Shown piece after piece: positions 20,280 through 27,701 of a stretch of DNA of 31,946 nt. The DNA comes from a virus. The translations under genes were made by a program, and so were the position numbers. The stretch covers positions 1-31,946 of IMG/VR virus record IMGVR_UViG_3300025070_000009. One strand, written 5' to 3'. The notes beneath the pieces are model-generated. The model worked only from the letters and a program-made list of their open reading frames with translations. It was not told the origin of the DNA and did not search any database. Within the stretch, counting starts at the first letter, position 1, and every line of letters begins with the position of its first letter.

Positions 20280-20590
20280 ATCAATTCGTTTAATTCGTTA
20301 ATCGTACAGGTTCTCGCTTCAGTATCACCTCCTGCTAATTCTACTCTGCTATCATAAGCATCCATCAATTGTCTGCCTCTATCCGCTTGTGGGAATCTTC
20401 TCAAAGATTTAGAAACACATTCAAAAGCCTCCATCGTAGCACCATCCTCTAATGCTCTTTGTTGGAATTGAGCAGGGTCTAATATGTAGAACATTGCACT
20501 ACCCCAACCTATCTGGTTGGTAAATGCATCTCCACTTCCCCACCAAGTAGAGCCGTAGATTGCTCCATATCCTTTTTCATCACTTGCCAT
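20276..20590 (-). CDS. Hypothetical structural-region protein, 104 aa
   Basis: MASDEKGYGAIYGSTWWGSG begins a glycine/aromatic-rich part, followed by a helical half (QFQQRALEDGATMEAFECVS). No motif identified. It lies between the connector region and tail-fibre genes and is coupled by ATGA to the latter, suggesting a virion role. Confidence 0.65.
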   Translation of the reverse strand: MASDEKGYGAIYGSTWWGSGDAFTNQIGWGSAMFYILDPAQFQQRALEDGATMEAFECVSKSLRRFPQADRGRQLMDAYDSRVELAGGDTEARTCTINELNELI

Positions 20591-20687
20591 TATTCTCTAA
20601 TTTTTTTACGAGTTTCTGTAGCCTTTTTAGGTTAACCTCCTTTGGCTCGTAGCGTTTCTTACAACTGCCAACCGTTGAAGACCGCAT
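20580..20687 (-). CDS. Hypothetical small basic protein, 35 aa
   Basis: ATG at 20687: MRSSTVGSCKKRYEPKEVNL, then a Lys/Leu helical end. It overlaps the connector gene end by 29 bp and the next start by 11 bp. The helix-favouring, basic pattern and the otherwise empty gap make it plausible, but it is very short. Confidence 0.45.
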   Translation of the reverse strand: MRSSTVGSCKKRYEPKEVNLKRLQKLVKKLENNGK

Positions 20688-21159
20688 CTTTGTCTGGGTA
20701 CATATCGTCATTCGTTGCTCCATTATATTCGGGATAGCTTGAGTTGTTAAAAGCCATAAAGTCAATAAACCTACGAGTGTAGTGTTCAGCTATATCTCTA
20801 TGCTTGTTGGTTAAGAAGTCCACCTCGTTCTTCTCCATAGCTATACTGTTCTCTGCCGTGTGCTTGTAAGCACCTCCATTACCTATCGTATAGGCAGCGT
20901 GAGGTAAATACTCTACCATAGCCCAATGTATCAACATAGGTTGTACATAGTCATCTAACAAAGTAGCGTAAGCTACAGGTAGAGTGTCTGCTACAATGTC
21001 ATCACGCAACTTGTCGTATAACTTTGTACCCAAGTAGTTTTGAATATGTATCTCCTGTGCAATCTCTATAAATTGCAGGAACTTATCGGAGTCTACATTT
21101 CCAGAGATTACGCTATTGCGTACTAAATCGTCTCTTTTTATGAATAATACCTTTGCCAT
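20659..21159 (-). CDS. Head-tail connector-like protein
   Basis: 166 residues (MAKVLFIKRDDLVRNSVISG), mainly helical, with NYLGTKLYDKL and WAMVEYLPHAAYTI. It directly follows the portal gene by TAATG, the usual place for gp6/adaptor-type connector proteins in Bacteroidota phages. No catalytic motif. Assignment is by position and general character. Confidence 0.6.
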   Translation of the reverse strand: MAKVLFIKRDDLVRNSVISGNVDSDKFLQFIEIAQEIHIQNYLGTKLYDKLRDDIVADTLPVAYATLLDDYVQPMLIHWAMVEYLPHAAYTIGNGGAYKHTAENSIAMEKNEVDFLTNKHRDIAEHYTRRFIDFMAFNNSSYPEYNGATNDDMYPDKDAVFNGWQL

Positions 21160-23036
21160 TATTTTCCGTAATTAGGGTGATGCCCTTGTCTTGGCATATC
21201 AATCGGTGCAGTAGCTACCTCTTTAGGGTTTTTAGGTAGCTTAAATCCTGCTCTTACCGCTTGGTTAACATTAACATATTTAGTTCCTCGTAGAGCATCT
21301 CCACCATACGGCTCACCGTTCTTCTTCATTTTCTTCTTGTAGATTCTACGCTCCCATCTATGGTAGCAGTTTACACCACCCTTGTACTTAAACAAAGAAT
21401 AGTTTCTACCCTTGTGTCCAAAGCTCTTGTTAACGCCTCTTGCACTCATCATACCAATATCCTCTTTGCGGTACAATTTCCCTTGAGATAACATAGTCTT
21501 GCAGAAGCTACGAGAAGAGCCTTTAGAAGTCTTCTTTGTACCCTTCACATACTTGTATCTTACCTTGTATATCTCGGAGTCTTGGTTACTGTCTTGTGTA
21601 GCGGATAAGTTGACTAATCCATTGAGGTATTCTTCAGTATCAAACTCCTCTGGTTCATCGTCTCCTACAACCTCTGCATCAATGAGTTCATAGCCCTCTG
21701 GCTCTTCCTCACCCAAGTCAGCCAATGCATCTAACATCTCGTGGGCTAACTCGTCATCAAGAAAAGGGCGGCTATCCTCGCTTAATTGTTCTATAGGTAC
21801 GCAGTTCGGTACTTTCTTGCCGTTCTTCATCTTCATACCGACCATCTCATAACCCTCCGTACAAGGGTCATCAGCATCCTTCAACTCGTCTTTGCATCCG
21901 CAGTCGCTACTCAACTCCTCTTTTACTTCCTCCTCCATATCAATCTGCAACTCTAAAGGTTGCAAAGTCTTGAAGTATAAGTTAAGGCTCACCTCATTCA
22001 CCGCAAGGATGTCATCACAAGCATCTAATATCAACTCTTGGATAGGTCTAACAACTGTGTTGTGGAATAAGAGACTTGCAGTCTTCAATTCATCAGCATT
22101 GTTACCCAATCCTGTATTGTCCTTAATACCCATCAACATAGGTGAAGTAACCCTATGGGCTACCATCAACTTACGCATACTCTCATCTGCCAAGAATTGG
22201 TACTGCTCACTTGCATCCGATAATTGTACAGGCTCAATACTTGCAGCCATCTCTTTGTTATCGTTAAATGCCAAGATGAACTTACCACTATTAGATGAAC
22301 CGCTAAACTTCTGTATGATTCGTCTCTCTATAAGCTCACGCTCTTCCTCCGTTGGTACACCATTGTTGAAGTTAATCAACATACTTGGCGATAAGCCGTT
22401 CTTAATGTTGTTGATGTGGTAGTTTGCTACCTCCTCTTCTAACTCTGCATAAGGTAGTCCCCCTTGATAGTCTACAGGTGAGTAGTAGTAGAATCCACTA
22501 CGATAAGGTTTGATACAATAAATCTCAAGACCCTCACCTTTCTCACCGTGACCAAACGCAGGGATGCGTACAGGCTCAAAGCCTCTCTTGCGAATCTTTG
22601 TCCAATCTTTAGAGTAGTAGTAACCACATACATCACCATCCTCGTTCATCTTCTCAAAGCGTAAGGTCTCAATAGGCATATGCTCTACTTGTACAATCTT
22701 ACTCTTGTCTTTATTGTAGATGACTTGGAATGCTGCTTGACCCATAGCCTTCAAATCAAAGGTCACCTTCCTCATACAAGTGCGAGAGAACAGAGACTTC
22801 ATCTGTGCATATTGGTCTGGCTTTCTTTGAGCATCGGTAGCGTATAGCCCCTTGCCGTAGATAAGCTCACTCATACCATTTATAATGGCATTGTTTGTAG
22901 CACTACCATTATACCTGTCTATAAGGTATTGGAAGTAATTATTGTCCTCGCCATAGGCTACCCACTGCTTACGATTGTCTTCTACAACCTGTGGGGTAGT
23001 ATGCGTTGCAAGGTTTACGATGCGTATATTGCTCAT
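21159..23036 (-). CDS. Portal protein with C-terminal extension
   Basis: 625 residues. The first 370 have the portal layout: N-terminal wing, SGKFILAFND, and the helical AHRVTSPMLMGIKDNTGLGN segment (about 293-312) found in portals. After an acidic, Cys-containing linker (370-490, including DCGCKDELKDADDPCTEGYE) a second domain begins at about 489 (KVRYKYVKGTKKTSKGSSRS, then YRKEDIGMMS and KGGVNCYHRWERR, 522-564). Similar fused domains are common in Bacteroidota phage portals; their role is unknown. The portal forms the DNA-entry vertex. Confidence 0.85.
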   Translation of the reverse strand: MSNIRIVNLATHTTPQVVEDNRKQWVAYGEDNNYFQYLIDRYNGSATNNAIINGMSELIYGKGLYATDAQRKPDQYAQMKSLFSRTCMRKVTFDLKAMGQAAFQVIYNKDKSKIVQVEHMPIETLRFEKMNEDGDVCGYYYSKDWTKIRKRGFEPVRIPAFGHGEKGEGLEIYCIKPYRSGFYYYSPVDYQGGLPYAELEEEVANYHINNIKNGLSPSMLINFNNGVPTEEERELIERRIIQKFSGSSNSGKFILAFNDNKEMAASIEPVQLSDASEQYQFLADESMRKLMVAHRVTSPMLMGIKDNTGLGNNADELKTASLLFHNTVVRPIQELILDACDDILAVNEVSLNLYFKTLQPLELQIDMEEEVKEELSSDCGCKDELKDADDPCTEGYEMVGMKMKNGKKVPNCVPIEQLSEDSRPFLDDELAHEMLDALADLGEEEPEGYELIDAEVVGDDEPEEFDTEEYLNGLVNLSATQDSNQDSEIYKVRYKYVKGTKKTSKGSSRSFCKTMLSQGKLYRKEDIGMMSARGVNKSFGHKGRNYSLFKYKGGVNCYHRWERRIYKKKMKKNGEPYGGDALRGTKYVNVNQAVRAGFKLPKNPKEVATAPIDMPRQGHHPNYGK

Positions 23037-23365
23037 CGGTAAATGTATTGATTATCATTATCAGTGTCCTCGTAATAGGTGAACTCACCATTGTTGACAC
23101 TAAACTTCTCAAGGTCGGTTTGATTCGTACAATAAACCTTACCTCTATATATCTCGTTAGAGCCTGTTATTCTTATGGTGTAATACTTACCCTCTACGAA
23201 TGTATAAGAAGGTGTTATATGCAAGTAATTCGCCTCCTTCGTAGCCGTTAGAGACTCCGTAGCGGACACATTGGTTTCCTCATCTGTAATCTTAACAGAT
23301 ACACTTGTATCAAACGCTCTTGGAACGAAATATATCTTCTTGTCTGTTGTAGTTACTATATGCAT
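23033..23365 (-). CDS. Hypothetical protein upstream of portal, 110 aa
   Basis: MHIVTTTDKKIYFVPRAFDT starts a beta-rich protein (VSVKITDEETNVSATES, YYTIRITGSNEIYRG). Its start carries the leader GGTGGTTAACCTATTATG, one base different from that before the gene at 2105. It ends in an ATGA overlap with the portal start. A minor virion or tail/head accessory is possible. Confidence 0.65.
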   Translation of the reverse strand: MHIVTTTDKKIYFVPRAFDTSVSVKITDEETNVSATESLTATKEANYLHITPSYTFVEGKYYTIRITGSNEIYRGKVYCTNQTDLEKFSVNNGEFTYYEDTDNDNQYIYR

Positions 23366-23380
23366 AATAGGTTAACCACC
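23363..23380 (-). promoter_or_regulatory. Shared translation leader motif, copy 2
   Basis: Minus strand GGTGGTTAACCTATTATG ending in the ATG of the 110-residue gene, 17 of 18 bases identical to 2120-2103. It lies just after the tail-tube terminator, so it may also be part of a new transcript start or processing site. Confidence 0.35.
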
Positions 23381-23400
23381 AAGAGGTATAAGTGTTATAT

Positions 23401-23433
23401 CAAAAAGAAAGGGCAACCCCGAAGAGCTGCCCT
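23401..23433 (-). terminator. Intrinsic terminator with UUCG tetraloop
   Basis: Minus strand AGGGCAGCTC, TTCG, GGGTTGCCCT (ten pairs, two of them wobble), closed by C-G around a UUCG tetraloop, then TTTCTTTTTG. It is 50 bp after the putative tail-tube gene. This is one of the clearest terminators in the window. Confidence 0.9.
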
Positions 23434-23483
23434 AACCAAACCAAAACACCTATGTCAAGTGCCGTTGCTAATATACTACTTAA

Positions 23484-24023
23484 TTACGAAGTAACAATAG
23501 TATCTGTAGCTGAAGTCATTCCTGCGAATGGGTTGCCATCAGTTGCTCCTGCGATGAAGTTAGCAGCACTTACTTCCATAGCGTTGAAGGTAAGAGTGTA
23601 ACCACTCATATCTCCCATAGCTGCTCCAGAGGCAATAGTACCACCTGTTACATCTGCTCCGTGTTCACGACCTACCAAGTAAGCGTTGCCGTTGTAGTCC
23701 TCTACAATAATGTGAGGTCTGCCGTAAGCCAATAACTTGATTTCGTTGTTATCCTCCTTGCTCAATTGAGGCAAAGAAAGGCTAACCGCTTGGTCAAAGA
23801 ATACTGTTCCGTTCTCACGAGAAGCGTTAATAGTTTGCTCTACACTTGATGTGCCTTTCAGCTCATACTTGTAGGCATCAAATGTTCCTGTCATATCAGT
23901 AACCTCATCGGATGTAACAGAGATAGTTCCTAAATCACCGAAGTCTACAAAGTAAACCGCTTTAAGACCACCTACTGATTCACGACAAGGTAACGCACGA
24001 CCTTTTGTTAAATCACAAGCCAT
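23484..24023 (-). CDS. Putative major tail (tube) protein
   Basis: The ATG at 24023 (MACDLTKGRALPCRESVGGL) is chosen over an in-frame start at 24083 that falls in the terminator hairpin. The 179-residue protein is beta-rich (DFGDLGTISVTSDEVTDMTG, NAYLVGREHGADVTGG). This opening and size match proteins annotated as major tail proteins next to capsid genes in Bacteroidota phages. Flanking terminators suggest high expression, as for a tube subunit. The absence of a decisive fold motif leaves a minor-capsid role possible. Confidence 0.65.
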   Translation of the reverse strand: MACDLTKGRALPCRESVGGLKAVYFVDFGDLGTISVTSDEVTDMTGTFDAYKYELKGTSSVEQTINASRENGTVFFDQAVSLSLPQLSKEDNNEIKLLAYGRPHIIVEDYNGNAYLVGREHGADVTGGTIASGAAMGDMSGYTLTFNAMEVSAANFIAGATDGNPFAGMTSATDTIVTS

Positions 24024-24042
24024 AATTTCTTTTATTTTTTTA

Positions 24043-24077
24043 TAAAAAAGGGCAGACAAGCATATGCCTACCTGCCC
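24043..24077 (-). terminator. Intrinsic terminator after major capsid gene
   Basis: Minus strand GGGCAGGTAGGCATATGCTTGTCTGCCC pairs fully, with three wobbles, then TTTTTT. It lies 26 bp after the capsid gene and before the tail-tube start. Confidence 0.9.
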
Positions 24078-24102
24078 CTTCAATTATTAACTAAACTAAC
24101 TC

Positions 24103-25023
24103 TTATGAGTATAGTACGATGTCAGCACCAATTCCGTATTGTACACCTGCGGTAAAACGCATTACTACACGAACATTTTGTGAACCATCAAGGTCAGCCA
24201 TATCAATTAGCTTCACCTCGTTGTGGTCAGCTAACAAACCTGTACCGAAGAACAAGTTAGACTTCTGTGCTGCTACCATTGTATTGTCGCTCAATCCAGA
24301 ACATACGAACAATTTAACACCATCAAAAGCAAGGTCACCACCATTGAACCAAGTAGTACCTTCGTTGTTTACACCATTAGCACCCAAACCTGAAGCACCG
24401 AATCCACCCAAAGCACGGATGTAAGCACGAGCAACATTAGATGCTACATAGATGTATAGGTCTTCTTTTCCGTATACTGCGGTAGAGATAGCATCAACTA
24501 CTTTACCCAATTCAGTAATAACATTAGCAGCAGAAACAGTAGTACCTGTTACATCTACAACTGTTGCATCAGCAGCCAATAGAGCTTCAAATCCGTTGAA
24601 CTCACCTGCGTTAGCAGTTGCACCTTGCCAAATGTTCTCTTCAGTCTTCTGTGCTACTTTAGCAGCGATGTGACCGATTAAGAAATCAGCGAATGATGGA
24701 GGAAGGCTATCAAAAGCCGAGTAACCCATTTGGATTGCTTCCCAATCGTTGTGGAAATCTTTCTTACATAATTCCAAGTTTACTTGGAACTCTTCTGGTT
24801 GTAGGATACGCTCTGCAAGAGTAACTGTGCTTTGGTCAGCGAAGTCACACGCAGCGTCTTTTACCAATGCGTTAGTAGAAAGAGTTTTCATTACCTCTTT
24901 GAACTTTACATTTGGTTTTACAGTAATACCGCCACCTTCAATAGTGTCGGCTGATAACAATGCGGCAGAGATGTATTTTCCTGCAAACTCTCCTGCATAT
25001 GTAGTTGTGATTGATGTAGCCAT
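24103..25023 (-). CDS. Major capsid protein
   Basis: 306 residues starting MATSITTTYAGEFAGKYISA. Beta-rich, with the pattern of the HK97 fold as known from Bacteroidota phages: ERILQPEEFQVNLELCKKDF, TEENIWQG, DLYIYVASNVARAYIRALGG, and a C-terminal QNVRVVMRFTAGVQYGIGAD. No long N-terminal delta domain remains, so scaffolding probably comes from the upstream genes. Followed by a strong terminator, consistent with high mRNA levels. Forms the icosahedral shell. Confidence 0.85.
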   Translation of the reverse strand: MATSITTTYAGEFAGKYISAALLSADTIEGGGITVKPNVKFKEVMKTLSTNALVKDAACDFADQSTVTLAERILQPEEFQVNLELCKKDFHNDWEAIQMGYSAFDSLPPSFADFLIGHIAAKVAQKTEENIWQGATANAGEFNGFEALLAADATVVDVTGTTVSAANVITELGKVVDAISTAVYGKEDLYIYVASNVARAYIRALGGFGASGLGANGVNNEGTTWFNGGDLAFDGVKLFVCSGLSDNTMVAAQKSNLFFGTGLLADHNEVKLIDMADLDGSQNVRVVMRFTAGVQYGIGADIVLYS

Positions 25024-25059
25024 CTTTCTATTTATTTAATTATTGATTGTTGTTATTGT

Positions 25060-25437
25060 TTATGATAATCGTGATAGTTGCTTAATCAACGAGTCTACCT
25101 CTTGTATTTGGTCTTTAACCATAGCCATTTGTTGCTCTACCTCACGAGGTAAGTCTACACCCAAATCTTTAGCTTGTTGCTCAATTTGGTTTTTCATTGG
25201 ATTCATTCGCACCAATGCTTTACCTGCAACATTAAGGTCATTGATTCCTTCTTTAGCAAGTTGCTCTACCTTACTTAATGCTCTTCTATAAGCACCAAAA
25301 GATTCTTTAGCTTGTTGCTTAAAGTCATCCATAAGACCCAACTCAACCTTAACCTCTTCGGATAGTTCAGTAGACTCTTGAGCAACCTCTTGAGATTTAG
25401 CAGATAACTCTGCCCAAATAGATTCTACTTTCTTCAT
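25060..25437 (-). CDS. KVEL-motif coiled-coil protein, 125 aa (scaffold-like)
   Basis: MKKVESIWAELSAKSQEVAQ and later EEVKVELGLMDDFKQQAKES; then helices and a Q/E-rich coiled coil to LSRLS. Contains the KVEL motif at about residues 30-33, shared with neighbouring genes. TAATG-coupled to the acidic protein before it and directly upstream of the capsid gene, so a scaffold or internal capsid protein is the best guess. Confidence 0.6.
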   Translation of the reverse strand: MKKVESIWAELSAKSQEVAQESTELSEEVKVELGLMDDFKQQAKESFGAYRRALSKVEQLAKEGINDLNVAGKALVRMNPMKNQIEQQAKDLGVDLPREVEQQMAMVKDQIQEVDSLIKQLSRLS

Positions 25438-26030
25438 TATCCTAATTTGTTAAAGATTCTTGATAGAGTATCTCCCTTTGCTCCTTTAGAGAATTGGTGC
25501 ATCTCTACAGGCTTCGTGTCTGGAGAATGCTTGATAGGCTTGGCAGCAGGTTCGTCAGTAGACATCTCTACTTCCTCTTCCTTCACTTCTTCCTTAACCT
25601 CTTCAGCCATCTCTTCTTCTTTAGGAGACATCATTGCTTTGATTTCTTCAATCATAGCCTTCATCTCTTCTACTGCGGCAGATAGTTCTTCTTTAGTAGC
25701 GTAGCTCATCTCTTCCTCTTTAGGCTCTTCTTCAGCTTGTTCTACTTCTTCAGCAGGTGCTTCTTCAGCCTGTGGCTCTTCACCTGCATCGCGCATCTCT
25801 GCAATGACACCTTCTTCTGCTACTACAAGGATACGACCATCTTCAAGTTCGTACTCACCTACAGGTAGAGCAATCTTCTCATCTTCAGTAACGATGAATA
25901 CCTCTTGGTTGGCTTCAAACGCTTCTGCTTCAATAGTAGTGCCGTTCTCTAACTTCATAGACTCTAACTTAACCTCGTCTTGTAGGTTAAGCAGTTCCAT
26001 AATCTTTCCTAATGTTTCTTGTGATTTCAT
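25437..26030 (-). CDS. Acidic scaffold-like protein, 197 aa
   Basis: Residues 1-75 contain a DEVKLESMKLENG block and a beta-type GEYELEDGRILVVAEEG segment. Then come about 80 residues of E/A-rich, highly charged sequence predicted as helix or disorder, and a conserved-looking C-terminus GDTLSRIFNKLG. Acidic, low complexity and directly between the protease and the capsid gene, this is what a scaffolding protein looks like. No metal or catalytic motif. Confidence 0.6.
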   Translation of the reverse strand: MKSQETLGKIMELLNLQDEVKLESMKLENGTTIEAEAFEANQEVFIVTEDEKIALPVGEYELEDGRILVVAEEGVIAEMRDAGEEPQAEEAPAEEVEQAEEEPKEEEMSYATKEELSAAVEEMKAMIEEIKAMMSPKEEEMAEEVKEEVKEEEVEMSTDEPAAKPIKHSPDTKPVEMHQFSKGAKGDTLSRIFNKLG

Positions 26031-26036
26031 ATCTTG

Positions 26037-26384
26037 TTATTTGATATTATTGTAAGTGGGTTCGTATCTTTTACGCAAAGCATCTGCTTTATCAAGAATT
26101 TGTTTTAAGTCTTGAATTACATTATCCGCTCCCAACTCTTCCGCTAATTTCATTGCATTTTTTGCTTGAGCGGGTACATTTGCCGCTACAACAATAAGAC
26201 CATTGCTCATACGCTTTGCAATACCACTTAATTCGCTATCAGCATTTTTAAGCATATCTGCACCATCTTGCAATAATTTTGATATATCACTAATCTTATT
26301 TAATGCAACTTCGTGTTGAGCCAACTCCACCTTCTCGGTAGAGAGCTTTGCGAATACCGCCTTTTCAGTTTTGCCTTGTTTCAT
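26037..26384 (-). CDS. KVEL-motif coiled-coil protein, 115 aa
   Basis: MKQGKTEKAVFAKLSTEKVE followed by LAQHEVALNKISDISKLL; helical with a conserved-type start AKLSTEKVELA. The same start pattern occurs in the neighbouring 120- and 125-residue proteins. Coiled-coil and without hydrophobic core, so a capsid-internal or scaffold accessory is plausible. Separated from the next gene by six bases. Confidence 0.55.
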   Translation of the reverse strand: MKQGKTEKAVFAKLSTEKVELAQHEVALNKISDISKLLQDGADMLKNADSELSGIAKRMSNGLIVVAANVPAQAKNAMKLAEELGADNVIQDLKQILDKADALRKRYEPTYNNIK

Positions 26385-26385
26385 A

Positions 26386-26748
26386 TTAAATAGCCTTTAG
26401 AGCGGAAACTGCCGCCTTACCATTCTTGCTCATATCACGAAAAGCCATCTTCATCTGTTTGAGATTGCTTAATACATTCTTCGCTTTATTTACTTCATCG
26501 TTAATCCCCAACTCTTTTGCTTTTGATTGAAAGTCTTTAAGTTGCTTTTCTTTCTCAACGATTTCTTTGTAAACTCGCTCTGCATCGTTCGTTCCTTTCT
26601 CAACCATCTTTAGGGCTTGTTGAATATAAGATGTGTCAAAAGGGATGCTTCTTACGAAGTCCATAACATCATCTGCTACGCTCAACTCAACCTTCTCTGG
26701 TTGCTCGGCTAATTTAGCCATCACCTTATGTAGCGATATTCTTTTCAT
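26386..26748 (-). CDS. KVEL-motif coiled-coil protein, 120 aa
   Basis: MKRISLHKVMAKLAEQPEKV then ELSVADDVMDFV; a long K/E-rich coiled coil (about 50-95) ends ALKAI. AKLAEQPEKVEL parallels AKLSTEKVEL of the next gene, suggesting duplication. The leader AATTAACATAATATG is similar to other late leaders. First gene after the protease, consistent with capsid assembly. Confidence 0.55.
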   Translation of the reverse strand: MKRISLHKVMAKLAEQPEKVELSVADDVMDFVRSIPFDTSYIQQALKMVEKGTNDAERVYKEIVEKEKQLKDFQSKAKELGINDEVNKAKNVLSNLKQMKMAFRDMSKNGKAAVSALKAI

Positions 26749-26777
26749 ATTATGTTAATTGTTTAAGTGTGTTTCCG

Positions 26778-27701
26778 TTAGATTTTGTCTAATGACTTCA
26801 GTTTGCTTTCCGCCCATCTCTTGGCACTCTTGCCACCCCATAGTAGATAGCTAATATATCCGCAAGACTTTGTGTCACCTTCTTCATAGTATTCCTCTGC
26901 TCTACTCAAGTAGCTATACATACGCTTAATAGTCTCAACACTTATAGCCTCACCTTTGGCTAACTGCTGCGCTCTAACCTTACCTACCTGTGTTGCACAC
27001 TTGTTATTCACCTTCTCGTTTAAAGCAATACCCCTCTTTGCATTGTTGCGTACCGAAGTGGGGTAATCCTTGTAGGATTCTAATTCAGTACGCTTACCCT
27101 TTTTTGTGCGGAGGTCGTTCTTAATGATTGCCTTGATAGCATTGAGTTGCTCCTCTGCTTTGTCCTCCTCTGGGTCTTGTTTAGATGCCTCTACCTTGTC
27201 AACGAAGTAACCCTCAATGCTAAAGCCTTTGACCTTACCACTCTTCACATAGTCGTTCCAAATCTCATCGTTGTGAACCTTCATACTAACCATCCAAGTG
27301 CCTACAGGTAAATTCATACCATACATCTTGCTCTTGTCTTGCTCACCTTCAATAATCCAACTCTCTACAACACTCAAGCCTGTAATGTCTATTTGGTGTT
27401 CTAATGTGGCTTTGTTTTGGTTGCCGTTGATGAAGAACAATTCACTTGCCTTTCTAACCGTGTCTTGCGAGAAGTAGATGTAATACTCATCTTCACCGCT
27501 TCTACGATAGATAGGCTTATTAGGTACAAGAGCTGCACCCAATAGAACACGCTTGTCCTCGTCAATGGTTTTTAATTCTACACGCTCCTCTTCCTTGAGG
27601 GCTACGAAGTCCTCCTCTATAGCAGGGGCTTCTACGATACTGATGGCTTGGATACCTGCTTGGAGGCTCTCCTCATCTAATAATAGTTCTACGATTCTCA
27701 T
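26778..27701 (-). CDS. Prohead protease (XkdF/HK97-type serine protease)
   Basis: 307 residues. The protease part has LEHQIDITGLSVVESWIIEG with H102 in the position of the catalytic His, and VKGFSIEGYFVDK with S161 as the likely nucleophile; E113 lies in VVESW. VGTWMVSMKV is the core strand. From about 208 a second, helical domain starts (YPTSVRNNAKRGIALNEKVN) and runs through VGKVRAQQLAKGEAIS and SYLLWGGKSAKRWA. That module is common in phage head proteins. It should cleave scaffold and capsid proteins during maturation. TAATG links it to the tape measure. Confidence 0.8.
   Translation of the reverse strand: MRIVELLLDEESLQAGIQAISIVEAPAIEEDFVALKEEERVELKTIDEDKRVLLGAALVPNKPIYRRSGEDEYYIYFSQDTVRKASELFFINGNQNKATLEHQIDITGLSVVESWIIEGEQDKSKMYGMNLPVGTWMVSMKVHNDEIWNDYVKSGKVKGFSIEGYFVDKVEASKQDPEEDKAEEQLNAIKAIIKNDLRTKKGKRTELESYKDYPTSVRNNAKRGIALNEKVNNKCATQVGKVRAQQLAKGEAISVETIKRMYSYLSRAEEYYEEGDTKSCGYISYLLWGGKSAKRWAESKLKSLDKI

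Noticed and set aside
24024-24083. Upstream start for the putative tail-tube gene
   Set aside because: The region is a terminator hairpin with T-tract; the MACDLTKGRALPC start is family-typical.
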